Assembly (NCBI GenBank): GCA_937998695.1
Contig: CALLCO010000204.1
Coordinates: 1 to 37,393 of the forward strand
From: Candidatus Ozemibacteraceae bacterium
GTDB taxonomy: Bacteria > Muiribacteriota > Ozemobacteria > Ozemobacterales > Ozemobacteraceae
DNA: 37,393 bases
Direction: 5' to 3'
Under the pieces are notes generated by a model that worked only from the letters and a program-made list of their open reading frames with translations, was not told the DNA's origin and did not search any database. Numbering within the stretch: position 1 is the stretch's first letter; every line of letters begins with the position of its first letter. This document shows, piece by piece, positions 27,639 to 36,956 of this stretch. Made by a program: the position numbers and the translations under genes.

Positions 27639-28264
27639 TGCTCTCCTCTGCGACCTGGGGGAAGGTATCAGTATGGAATGTGGTCTCCCCCGTGGGGGCG
27701 GTGGCAAACCGCCGGTGTTGGATTGATACCATGTTTAGCACCTGATTTCCACCTTTCGCGGGGTGATGCCCCGTCGCCTCATGGGCATCATCGCCTTGTA
27801 GTCACCCCCTGAGACGGATGACCGGGCCGGCACATTACACGGAATTTCCGCTACTGGAACATCTCGGCCAACGGGAACAGCCAGCCCTCTTCTCCTCCCC
27901 CTGGTTTTTTCCTCCAGGGTTCCCTCGCGCACTGCAAGGAAAATGGCCAACGTCCGTCCCGCACAAAGATTGCAGAGGGGCTGAGGAAGCAATCGAGCGG
28001 CAAATAAGGAGAAAGGGAGACTCCAGCATCAGGAATGAGCCCTTGATCCCGGAAGGAGATTGGGGAAGGGGGGGAAGGGGCATAGGGGGCCGTCCGTCGA
28101 TCGTCGAGGGAGGAATCGGGCTGAAACCAGCTTCCAAAGATGATCTGCGTGGTTCCTTCCCGGCGGCGGAATTTTTGTGTAATGCCGGCGGGGGGGGGTG
28201 ATCGTCTTCAGGGTGAAATCGGCCCCGCGATCGAACACACGAAAACGAGGAAGGAGAACGAACG

Positions 28265-28819
28265 ATGACCAGTCAGCACGTGAGCTTCACCCGGTTCCCG
28301 ATCCTCCTGGCGGTCCTGGCGACCCTGGCCCTGACCACCCCCCTGCTGGCCGGCCCCTTCAACGACCAGGCCGTGCGCCTCAGTTCGGGCGATTCCTATG
28401 ACTCGCCCGCCGTCAGCCCCAGCTCCCGGCGTCCCGCCCCTCCCCCCCGCCGGCCCGCCGCCCCCGTGCCGCCTCCTTCCACTGGCGGATATGTCAGTGC
28501 CAACGTCGGCCCCTTCTCGGTGACCGTCTCCGGGAATGGCCGTGATCCGGCGGGTATCTCGTTCGGCGTGAGCGCCTTCGGCGGCAAGGCTTCGATCTCC
28601 ACCAACGGCACCGTCTGCGTCGGCGGTTCCCTCAGCGGCGGGGCCGGCCCTTACGGATCCGTCGGCCAGTCCGTCTGCCGCGACCCCCGCTCCCCCTACC
28701 CCAAGACCACCACCACCGGCGGGGTCGGGATCGGCCTGGGCGGCGACGCGATCTCGGTCTCGGTCACCGGCGGGGCCTACCACTCCCGGTACGTGCCGAT
28801 CGGCGCTCCGATCCGCTGA
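28265..28819 (+). CDS. Secreted Gly/Ser/Pro-rich protein of unknown function
   Basis: Signal peptide FPILLAVLATLALTTPLLAG; SD aaggagaa. Confidence 0.75.
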   Translation: MTSQHVSFTRFPILLAVLATLALTTPLLAGPFNDQAVRLSSGDSYDSPAVSPSSRRPAPPPRRPAAPVPPPSTGGYVSANVGPFSVTVSGNGRDPAGISFGVSAFGGKASISTNGTVCVGGSLSGGAGPYGSVGQSVCRDPRSPYPKTTTTGGVGIGLGGDAISVSVTGGAYHSRYVPIGAPIR

Positions 28820-28826
28820 CCGCCCG

Positions 28827-28975
28827 CCAGCCCTGACCCAGCCTGACCAGCCTGACCAACTCGGCCAGCCTGACCAACTCGACCAGCCTGACCAACTCAA
28901 CCAGCCTGACTAACTCGACCAGCCTGACCAGCCTGACCAGCCGAGACAAGCCTGACCCAATCCGACCAGACCCGG
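28827..28975. repeat. Intergenic GACCAGCCT / GACCAACTC minisatellite
   Basis: Alternating 9-bp units cctgaccaa-ctcgaccag, about 15 imperfect copies. Confidence 0.9.
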
Positions 28976-29067
28976 CCGGTGGCCCCAAAGGCCCTGGCCG
29001 GGTCGCCGCTTTCTTGCTTGTTCTGCACCGGTGCGGTAGAAATGACGTAATCTCAGGAGGTTCCCTC

Positions 29068-30264
29068 ATGATCCACCGCCTGCGGGAACATCTGGCCGGC
29101 AAGACGGACGAATATCTCGAAACTTTGCGGGAACTGGCAGAAACCGAGTCGCCCTCCGCCGACAAGGCGGCCGCCGACCGGTGCGCCGATACCATCGCGG
29201 CTCTCCTCGGCCGATGTGGGTTTCGTGTCGAGCGTCGGACCATGGTCGAGGTGGGCGACATACTCATCGGCAGGTCCCCGGGGCGATCGAAGAGTCAACG
29301 AGGGAGTTCGGGGGAAGGTCCTCCAAAGGAGCCAACCGACGGATCGGCTCCGGGTCCACGCACCCTCCTGCTGGCCCACTACGATACGGTCTGGCCCCGG
29401 GGCACCCTGGCCCAGATGCCGTTCGCCCGCGAGGGTGATGTCATCCGGGGCCCCGGCGTCGCCGACATGAAAGCGGGCATCGTCGCCGGCGCCCTGGCCG
29501 TGGACGCGCTCACCCGCCTGGGCGATGGGCCGGTAGGGCCGGTCACGTTCCTCGTGACCTCAGACGAAGAGACCGGCAGCGACCATTCCCGACCCATCAT
29601 CGAAGACCTGGCCCGCCAGCACGACCGTGTCCTCGTCCTCGAGCCGGCACGCGAGGACGGTGCCCTGAAGATCGGCCGCAAGGGGGTAGGCAATTACGCC
29701 GTCACCTTCCGCGGTCGCAGTGCCCACGCCGGCACCGAGCCGGAAAAGGGAGCCTCGGCCCTGCGCGAGCTGGCCCACTTTCTTTTCGCCGCCGAAGATC
29801 TGAACGCCCCCGACCGCGGCACCACCGTCAACCTGACCGTCGCCCGCGGCGGGTCGGTGACCAACGTCATCGCCGAGGAAGCGGTCGCCTCGCTCGACGT
29901 GCGCGTCCTGGCCATGACCGAGGCGACCAGGGTCGACGGAGCGTTGCGTGGGTACAAACCCCACGATGACCGCGTCACCTTGTCCATCGGCGGCGGACTC
30001 AACCGACCGCCGTTTGAGCCGGGGCCGTTGCATCAGCCGCTGTTCGACAGGTGCCGCGACCTGGGCCACGCGATCGGTCTCACCCTCGAGGGCGCGGTGG
30101 TCGGCGGCGGCTCGGATGGCAACTTCACCGCGGCGCTGGGCGTGCCGACCCTCGACGGCCTCGGCGCGGTCGGCGGCGGTTGTCACGCGCGCCACGAGTA
30201 CATCCGCCTGGCCGATTCCCTCGACCGCATTGCCCTCCTGGCCACCTTCCTGGCGAGTTCCTGA
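29068..30264 (+). CDS. M20-family metallopeptidase (glutamate carboxypeptidase/ArgE-like)
   Basis: LLLAHYDTVWPRGTL, GPGVADMKAGIV, VTSDEETGS, GRKGVGNYAVTFRGRSAHAGTEPEKGASAL, GGGSDGNFTAALGVPTLDGLGAVGGGCHARHEYI. SD AGGAGG. Confidence 0.95.
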   Translation: MIHRLREHLAGKTDEYLETLRELAETESPSADKAAADRCADTIAALLGRCGFRVERRTMVEVGDILIGRSPGRSKSQRGSSGEGPPKEPTDGSAPGPRTLLLAHYDTVWPRGTLAQMPFAREGDVIRGPGVADMKAGIVAGALAVDALTRLGDGPVGPVTFLVTSDEETGSDHSRPIIEDLARQHDRVLVLEPAREDGALKIGRKGVGNYAVTFRGRSAHAGTEPEKGASALRELAHFLFAAEDLNAPDRGTTVNLTVARGGSVTNVIAEEAVASLDVRVLAMTEATRVDGALRGYKPHDDRVTLSIGGGLNRPPFEPGPLHQPLFDRCRDLGHAIGLTLEGAVVGGGSDGNFTAALGVPTLDGLGAVGGGCHARHEYIRLADSLDRIALLATFLASS

Positions 30265-30585
30265 CCAGATCCCGTCCTGCCTGGCCGGTCAGGGCCGATC
30301 CCCTCGAGGCCTGTTCCACCCCGACGGCGGATGGGGGAACCGACACCTAAGGGGTATGCCCCCTCTCCCCCTGGCCAAGGCCACCCATTTGGGAGGCTGG
30401 GGGAAGAATGTAGCGCGCGCTCATCCCAGGCCGCTCCGTTCTCACCGAAGCCTGGTGGCCTGTTACACTTGAGTTTACGCCTAACAGGGGTTGGGGGGGC
30501 CTTTCCCATGCGCGTTCGAACGTGGCAGAGGACCAGCCGATCGAAGCGAGGCAAAGGAAAGGGGGCCTTGGGGATGCCGAGGCCG

Positions 30586-30628
30586 AGAAAAAGTCGACCG
30601 GCCGAACCCCCCGAGGGGGTTCGGCCGG
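30586..30628 (-). terminator. Strong minus-strand terminator-like hairpin
   Basis: CCGGCCGAACCCCC-CGA-GGGGGTTCGGCCGG (30598-30628), perfect 14-bp stem; minus-strand TTTTT at 30588-30592. Confidence 0.6.
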
Positions 30629-30724
30629 CCGGAAAGACGGACAGGAGAGAAGGTCAGCTCTTGAACAGGCTATTGAAGCGGCGGTCCTGCATACTGGCCG
30701 ACCTGCATCAGCACCGTTTCCCAA

Positions 30725-30880
30725 GTGCGCCTTCTGCGCCATCGCCCGCGCCTGGGACAACCGCTACTTCACCAAGCCGGTGGCCACCATCATCGACGAG
30801 GCCAGCCGGCTCGACGGCCCCGAGCTGTGCTTCCTCAAATCAGGGCTTTGGGCCGGGTGTCCAGCATCTGGGTGCCAGGG
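30725..30880 (+). pseudogene. Unidentified protein-like fragment lacking start and normal end
   Basis: CAFCAIARAWDNRYFTKPVATIIDEASRLDGPELCFLKSGLWAGC reads as coherent protein but loses coherence on both sides. Confidence 0.3.
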
Positions 30881-30906
30881 AACCGTCAGACGGGCCGAAC
30901 CGCCGG

Positions 30907-33900
30907 TCAGACCCGGCGTTCGAGGACGACCACCGTGAAGTCGTCGGGGCGCGGCCGGCCGGCCTGGACGCAGGGGTGGCGCTCGACCAGCAGGCGGGGC
31001 ACCTGATCGAGAGGCTCGCCACTCCACCGGATGAAGTGAGGCAGGAGTTCGTCGAACCCTGAAGCTCCCTTGACCCGTGACAGCGATTCCGCCAACCCGT
31101 CGGTGTAGCAGAGCAGACGTTCCCCGGGCTGCAAGATCAGCCGCCGCGGCTCGACCTTGACGGTCGGACGGATGCCGATGGGGAAGCCGCGCGTGGGCTG
31201 CTCGCGCAGGCGCCCATCGACCGTGCGCAGGTGCGGGTAGGTGTGGCCGCAGTTGAAGATCTCGAGCTCGCCGGGGGCGGTGCCGGTCCGCACCAGGGTC
31301 ATGGGCAGGAAGGCCCGTTTCCCCATCGTGGAATAGACGACCTCGTTGAGCGTCGCCAGCAGTTCGGAGGTCGGGACCCGCTGCCGGCGTGCCGCCAGGA
31401 CGGTGGCCTTGGCCATCGCCATGATCAGGGAGGCCGGCACGCCGTGGCCCGAGACGTCACCCAACAGCACGGTCAGGCTGCCATCCTCTTCCGCCACGTA
31501 GTCGAAGTAATCACCACCCAGCTCGGAGGCCGGCAGGGAGAACCCCGCCACGGCCCATTCCCCCGCCGCCAGGAAGGCCGGCGGCCACAGGCGTTCCTGC
31601 ACCGCGCGACCGAGGCCTAACTCCTCGAACCGTTCCAGCAGGCTGTTGAACGCGGTGGCCAGCTCGCCCAGCTCGTCACGATCGCCGGGCGGCAAGCGGC
31701 GATCGTACCGCTTGGCGGCGAGATCGCGCAGACCATCCCCCAAATTGGCCACCGGGCCGAGGACCGCCCCCGCCAGCAGATGGGCCAACAGCGCGGTGAA
31801 CACCACCGCTCCCAGCGCCGACCAGAGCATGCGCGTCCGCAGCGCGCCCAGTGCCGCCTCGAGGGGAGCGGCCGGCACGAACGCCAGCAGCAACCGCCCA
31901 CGCATCTGCTGTCCCGGCCACCCGGCGATCAGGCGCGGCTGCCCTTCGAAGGGGATCATCCCCGTGGTCAGCTGCCCGCGTCGACGCAACGCGTGGAAGA
32001 AGGCCCGCAGGGGCCGGTTGACCCGCAACCAGGGGCGCATGGGAAAAACCGCCCGCACCGTGTCCGGCCGCTCGGGGGTTTGCCCCGCCCCGGTCAGCCG
32101 ATAGACCGGCGTCTCGCGCACCGCCGCCAGACGGGTGCCGTCCTCGAGGGGCCGCACCGGCAGAAAGCGACGCAGATGGAAGTCGACCAGATCCTCGTAG
32201 CGCCAATACAGCACGATCAGGGCGGGTCTCGGCCTGGCCTGGCCGATCAACTCGGAAAAAAGGAAGCCCTGCTCCCGACCCCACCCGAACGGCACGACCC
32301 CACCCGTGGGGAATGGAAATGGGGTGCAACCATACGGCAGCTCCGGGACCGGCACCGCGGCGGGAGGCCCCCCCGCGCGGATCGCTCCTTCCACAGCCGC
32401 CGCCGGGCCGGAAGCCCTTGGCCACCCAGCCGATCCGGCAGGGACGGCACCCGCAAGGTGCGAGGCCAGCATCTCCAGGACGGGGTTGCCGTGGAACGTC
32501 CCACCGATTTCCCGAACCGGTTCCCCCGGGCGCCACAGGAATCCGCCCCGGGCGCGCAGTTCCGGGATCTGCTCGGCAAAGGCCAGGCCTAACCGCTCGA
32601 GGGGGACCGGGGGTACGGAAGCCGCCGGTGGCAGCAGGCGCCGAACACTCGCTTCCGCCTCGATCCGGCCAAGGGCCAGCTTGCCGTCGAAATCGCGGAG
32701 GAGGTCGGCCAGCCGCTGCCAGGTCTCCTGGAAGAGGATCTGCCGGCGCTGGTGCAGGTGGTCCCAGGCCAGGAAACCCAGGATGGTGGCGGGAATGACC
32801 GCGGTCAGCGCGAACAGGGCGAGGATCTTCCAGCGGATCGACACGAACGGGCGCTGCGACGACGCGGTCAGGAAGAACAGCACGGTCGCCAGACCGACCA
32901 GCAGAGCGAGTTCTCCCCACCGGAAGGCGGTCCTCAGCTCGTGATCGGCGGTCCCGCCGTCATCGGGGGCGGCCGCGGCCAGCAGATAGCGGGAATCCAA
33001 CCCCAGAGTCGCCCATAGGTGTCCGCCCTGCCGGAGGCGTGTCCCGGGTTCGTGGGCATAGCGGGCCCCGATGGTGTCGAGGTCGTGGCGTGGACCGCCC
33101 ATCGGCCCGGCCACGAGACGCCGCGCCTGCAGATCGTACAGGAACAACGACCGTTCCGGAGTAGAGCGGGCGAGCAAGGCCCGACGAAGGCCGACCTGGG
33201 GGCCACGGAGGAGCGCCATCGGTGCCACCCCAGGCCCATCCCTGCCGGGCGGCGAGGTGGGTCTGCGGAGGAGCGTCATCCCTGGGGGCCGGGCGACGGA
33301 GGGGAGCCACCCGTCCGCTTCCCCCTGGAGGCCGGGTTGATCGGAATGACGGTGGAAAAAGGCGAGCAACCCCCAGGAAGGGGCGAGATGAAAGAAGACA
33401 CCCGCCTTGCGCGCCCGATCGGGGAAAGCCAGCCAGCCCGGCGCCGTTTCGAGGGCGGCAAGATCGGCAGGCTCACCGCCAAGCAGGTCGGCCACAGCGG
33501 CGGCCCGGGGGGCGAGGCGGCCAGCCACCCGCCCCCGGTCGCGGCGCAGGGCCGCCATCAGGGCTTCGGCGGGGGCAGCGGGTTCCTTCCCCCCCACCTG
33601 CGCGACCAGGCGGTCATCGGCCCCGAACAGGAGGAAGGTCGCCATCCCTGGGAAGCGCCGCGCCTGAGCCCGGGTGCGGGCCTGCAGGAAGCGCATCGGT
33701 TGGGGGTGCCGCAAGGCCCGCCGGACCATCGCCCGCCACGACCGCCGCGCCGCCTCGCCCGGGTCGGCCAGCGGTTGCAGCTCGATCAGCAGGTCGTCCA
33801 GGGCGGCCCAGGTCAGGCTGCGGGCCGCTTCCCGGCGGGCGTCGAGCAGGGCCCCCAGGCCGAAATCGGCCAGCAGCAGGGGGAACCCGCCGACCAAGGT

Positions 33901-33969
33901 CAGCAGGATCCAGGTGCGCAGGGCGGCCGGCCGCCGGTCAGCCGCGGGCGGAAGATGCATCGATGACAT
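30907..33969 (-). CDS. Second membrane-anchored SpoIIE-type PP2C phosphatase (1020 aa)
   Basis: TMs; HAMP-like LGPVANLGDGLRDLAAKRYDRRLPPGDRDELGELATAFNSLL; PP2C LGGDYFDYVAEEDGSLTVLLGDVSGHGVPASLIMAMAKA ... RLLCYTDGLAESL ... DDFTVVVLERRV. Confidence 0.92.
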   Translation of the reverse strand: MSSMHLPPAADRRPAALRTWILLTLVGGFPLLLADFGLGALLDARREAARSLTWAALDDLLIELQPLADPGEAARRSWRAMVRRALRHPQPMRFLQARTRAQARRFPGMATFLLFGADDRLVAQVGGKEPAAPAEALMAALRRDRGRVAGRLAPRAAAVADLLGGEPADLAALETAPGWLAFPDRARKAGVFFHLAPSWGLLAFFHRHSDQPGLQGEADGWLPSVARPPGMTLLRRPTSPPGRDGPGVAPMALLRGPQVGLRRALLARSTPERSLFLYDLQARRLVAGPMGGPRHDLDTIGARYAHEPGTRLRQGGHLWATLGLDSRYLLAAAAPDDGGTADHELRTAFRWGELALLVGLATVLFFLTASSQRPFVSIRWKILALFALTAVIPATILGFLAWDHLHQRRQILFQETWQRLADLLRDFDGKLALGRIEAEASVRRLLPPAASVPPVPLERLGLAFAEQIPELRARGGFLWRPGEPVREIGGTFHGNPVLEMLASHLAGAVPAGSAGWPRASGPAAAVEGAIRAGGPPAAVPVPELPYGCTPFPFPTGGVVPFGWGREQGFLFSELIGQARPRPALIVLYWRYEDLVDFHLRRFLPVRPLEDGTRLAAVRETPVYRLTGAGQTPERPDTVRAVFPMRPWLRVNRPLRAFFHALRRRGQLTTGMIPFEGQPRLIAGWPGQQMRGRLLLAFVPAAPLEAALGALRTRMLWSALGAVVFTALLAHLLAGAVLGPVANLGDGLRDLAAKRYDRRLPPGDRDELGELATAFNSLLERFEELGLGRAVQERLWPPAFLAAGEWAVAGFSLPASELGGDYFDYVAEEDGSLTVLLGDVSGHGVPASLIMAMAKATVLAARRQRVPTSELLATLNEVVYSTMGKRAFLPMTLVRTGTAPGELEIFNCGHTYPHLRTVDGRLREQPTRGFPIGIRPTVKVEPRRLILQPGERLLCYTDGLAESLSRVKGASGFDELLPHFIRWSGEPLDQVPRLLVERHPCVQAGRPRPDDFTVVVLERRV
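33185..33290. repeat. Two diverged 60-bp units of dispersed family 1, in frame within the SpoIIE gene
   Basis: Minus strand ATGACGCTCCTCCGCAGACCC (ATG at 33279) and ATGGCGCTCCTCCGTGGCCCC (ATG at 33219), spaced exactly 60 bp; protein GMTLLRRPTSPPGRDGPGVAPMALLRGPQVG. Confidence 0.8.
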
Positions 33970-33977
33970 GCGGGCCC

Positions 33978-33983
33978 ATTATA
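33978..33983 (-). promoter_or_regulatory. -10 element (TATAAT) directly upstream of the SpoIIE gene start
   Basis: TTGCCG-18-TATAAT on the minus strand, 8 nt before ATG at 33969. Confidence 0.5.
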
Positions 33984-34235
33984 GGCAAGCCCCGCCCGAA
34001 ACGGCAATGCGCTGCGACGATAGCGGGGGCGGGGCACAAATCCGACAGAGGCGCTTTTCCACCGGTTGCCGCTTCCGGGGTTCCCTGGCGTGGGGCCATG
34101 AGTACGAGGCACGAACGCCCAAAAGGCCCCTCTTTCGCATTCCATCGGTTCGCAAATCCGCACCGAACCGAGGCCCGGTTGAATCGGCCGGCACTCGGCT
34201 GGAGGTCTGCACCAGGCTCAGATGAGGGCAGAATG

Positions 34236-34269
34236 AAAAACCGGCCTCCCTCGCGAGAGAAAGGCCGGT
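34236..34269 (-). terminator. Intrinsic terminator after the 34295 lipoprotein gene
   Basis: Minus strand ACCGGCCTTTCTCTCGCGAGGGAGGCCGGTTTTT. Confidence 0.85.
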
Positions 34270-34294
34270 CGATTGGTTGGGCAACTCCCCCCGC

Positions 34295-35245
34295 TCAGGG
34301 GGCAGTGCGGAAGGTGCGGGTGACGTTGGCCGGGAAAGTGACGGTCGGCTTGTCATTCCGGGCGATCGAAGAAGAGGTCAAGGTGACGCGGTAGTTGGTG
34401 TTGCCTTTCAACTGGCGGCCGGCATAGCCATGGACCACCACGGTCATCACCGACTTGCCGCCCATGACGGTGGGGGTGACAATGAAAAGATCGCGATCCG
34501 CGGGGACCCCGCTGTCGAGCTGGAAAGACCTGGTGCTATCGATGTTGGTCACCGTAGCAGTCCAGGTGGTGTGGTTGATGACCTCGGTGTTGAAATAGAG
34601 CTTGAAGGTGGTCCCGCTGGAGGGGACGTCGGTCACCCCGGAGGCCAGGATATATTCCACGTTATTCTTCAGGTAGGTGACTTTTTCGAGGAAGAGAGTG
34701 TCACTGGCCGTGGTGATCACCTGGACCGGAGTTCCCGTGCCCGAGATCAGGGTGATGGTCACCCGATCGGCCGATATGGAAAACTTGGTGACGACCGTGG
34801 CCGGGGTGCCGGTCGAGGTGGTGGCCTGATCGTTTCCCTTGGTGGCATTGATGGTCAGAATGGGCTGCCCGCCTTCGATCAGCTGGATGCCAGTCAGGGT
34901 TTTGTTCGACTCGTTCCAGACCGTACCCAGAGCGTTTTTGTTGAGGGTCAGAGCAAAGGTGAGAGTGACCATGGGGGGCTGGGCGGTGGCATCGATCGTA
35001 TAGGTAGAGGGGGCATAGTCGATCCCGTTGATCCGCAGGGCGAAATCCTGCCACCAGGTCTGACCCCGCAGGCTGCCGTTGGTATTGACGGTGGACTGGG
35101 GCATCACGAAGCTCTGGGTGAACGACACCACGTCGCGGGTGACGGTGGTCGGCACCAGGGTGACAGGCTTGTCATCGCCGTTGCCACAACCGGTGGCGAC
35201 GACCAGGGAGACCACCAACAGGAACAGAAGGCCGGAACGGATCAT
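34295..35245 (-). CDS. Secreted lipoprotein of unknown function
   Basis: MIRSGLLFLLVVSLVVATGC lipobox; SD GAGGAGG. Confidence 0.9.
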   Translation of the reverse strand: MIRSGLLFLLVVSLVVATGCGNGDDKPVTLVPTTVTRDVVSFTQSFVMPQSTVNTNGSLRGQTWWQDFALRINGIDYAPSTYTIDATAQPPMVTLTFALTLNKNALGTVWNESNKTLTGIQLIEGGQPILTINATKGNDQATTSTGTPATVVTKFSISADRVTITLISGTGTPVQVITTASDTLFLEKVTYLKNNVEYILASGVTDVPSSGTTFKLYFNTEVINHTTWTATVTNIDSTRSFQLDSGVPADRDLFIVTPTVMGGKSVMTVVVHGYAGRQLKGNTNYRVTLTSSSIARNDKPTVTFPANVTRTFRTAP

Positions 35246-35472
35246 CGGGAATACCTCCTCGCGCATCTTGGGCATGTCACATGGTACCACAACCACGCGA
35301 GAGGTCAAGACCCGACGGCCCCCCCCTCTCTGTTGCCGTCATCGCCAGGGGCCCCTCCTCAGGCCTGGGAGGAGGCCAGCAGTGAAATACCATCCTCGGT
35401 CGTCAGAACGAACCTTGGACCCTGTGGAGCAGAACCGAATGGGAAAATGGTGCAAGTGGCCGGAGGATCCAC

Positions 35473-36237
35473 TTACCACCGTTGGAGGATGATGAAGCCG
35501 GGACCGCGAATGACCTCGGGGGCAACTCGAGGCGGGATGTACTCCGGCTCACGAGCCCGCGCGGCTGCTTCCGCCAACCACCAGCGGGCCCAGGCCAGGC
35601 CGGTGACGAACCCGCCGATGTGGGCCCAGAAAGCCACCCCGCCAAACCCAGGGGCGGCCAGGGCCAGCGTTCCCGAGAACAACTGCCCGAAAAACCAGAC
35701 CGGCAGATAGAGCGCCGCCGGGATCCGCCAGATGTCGACGAGGAAGAAGATCGGCACCAGCACATGAAGCCGCGCCGCGGGGAACAACACCAGGAAGGCG
35801 CCCATCACTCCAGAAATGGCCCCAGACGCCCCAATCGTCGGTAACGTCGAGTCGGGGAAGAGCCAGACGTGCGTCAAGCCAGCCGCCAGCCCCGTTCCCA
35901 GATACAAGGCCAGGTAGGGCAGATGACCCAGCCGATCCTCGACGTCGTCCCCGAACAGCCACAGTGTCCAGGCATTGGCCAGGAAATGGAACCAGCCGCC
36001 ATGCAGGAACATGCTGGTTAACAGCGTGAGCGTCCCGCTCCCGCGGAACCCGTGCCACCATGCCCATTCCGGGTCGGTCAACCGGGCCGGCACGATGCCC
36101 CACAAGAGGTAGAGCCGCTCGAGCGCCCACTCCGGCAACCCAAGCTGGAACAGGAAGACAGCAGCATTCAAACCCAACAACGCCCAGGTCACATAGGCGG
36201 GCGAGCGGGGCCGCAAGTCATCTCTGATCGGCAGCAT
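35473..36237 (-). CDS. Rhomboid-family intramembrane serine protease
   Basis: LTLLTSMFLHGGWFHFLANAWTLWLFGDDVEDRLG, TIGASGAISGVMGAFLVLFP (GxSG), AHIGGFVTGLAWA (catalytic His). SD AAGGAGGTCC. Confidence 0.95.
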   Translation of the reverse strand: MLPIRDDLRPRSPAYVTWALLGLNAAVFLFQLGLPEWALERLYLLWGIVPARLTDPEWAWWHGFRGSGTLTLLTSMFLHGGWFHFLANAWTLWLFGDDVEDRLGHLPYLALYLGTGLAAGLTHVWLFPDSTLPTIGASGAISGVMGAFLVLFPAARLHVLVPIFFLVDIWRIPAALYLPVWFFGQLFSGTLALAAPGFGGVAFWAHIGGFVTGLAWARWWLAEAAARAREPEYIPPRVAPEVIRGPGFIILQRW

Positions 36238-36424
36238 GGCGGGACCTCCTTCTACTTTACTCGAAGCATATTCCATGCCTGGTTTGCACAAAATTTAGAC
36301 CAGACTAAATCCCGCTGGGTTCCCGCCAGTTGTCTGACAGCCTGCCCTCATTCTATCCGCGAGATTTCTCCCGGCCAGGCCCGCGGACGCAACGTCGCAC
36401 GCGACGCTCTGGTCGGTCTGGGTC

Positions 36425-36901
36425 TTGAAGAACCTGCTTCAGGTGACCAACACCCTGTCCGGTCACACCGCCCTCAAGGGCGAGTTCTCCGGCACCCTCG
36501 GCCGGGCCGGGCGGCTGGCCGAAGAGCTGACGACCGAGCTGGGCCGCCGCAAGGTCTCGACCGAGGAGGTCGGCCTGTTCACGTCGGGCACGACGGGCGG
36601 CGACCTGGTCCCGGTCGTGGTGAACGGCAAGGTCGTGTATCGAGCGGTGACCGATGCCGCCGTCGTGAGCTGGTTCGTCAAAGAGATGGCCCCCACCCTC
36701 GACCTCGCGGGCACCCCTGGCCTGCGGGAGCTCGACGAACGGTTCGTCAAGAACTACGACACGTTCCGCTTCCTGCGCACCTTGAAGCTCGTCGTCGAGG
36801 GCGCCCTGCCCGGCCAGAGCCACGGATTCGTCATGGTCCGTCACCAGGCCAACCCGGCCGTCATCCAGACCCTCGAAATCCCCGCCATCACCTGTCGGTG
36901 A
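36425..36901 (+). CDS. Hypothetical protein, TTG start or 5'-truncated
   Basis: Coherent KNLLQVTNTLSGHTALKGEFSGTLGRAGRLAEELTTELGRRKVSTEEVGLFTSGTTGGDLVPVVVNGKVVYRAVTDAAVVSWFVKEM...; followed by terminator. Confidence 0.55.
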   Translation: MKNLLQVTNTLSGHTALKGEFSGTLGRAGRLAEELTTELGRRKVSTEEVGLFTSGTTGGDLVPVVVNGKVVYRAVTDAAVVSWFVKEMAPTLDLAGTPGLRELDERFVKNYDTFRFLRTLKLVVEGALPGQSHGFVMVRHQANPAVIQTLEIPAITCR

Positions 36902-36918
36902 GGCCCGCCCCGCTTCCT

Positions 36919-36956
36919 CGCCGGAACCACTCGTGCCGGTTCCGGCGGGGATTTTC
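36919..36956 (+). terminator. Intrinsic terminator
   Basis: CGCCGGAACC-ACTCGTGCC-GGTTCCGGCG GGGATTTTC. Confidence 0.8.

Noticed and set aside
27818-28201. 127-aa plus-strand ORF
   Set aside because: No SD, no coherent domain pattern; likely noncoding intergenic sequence.
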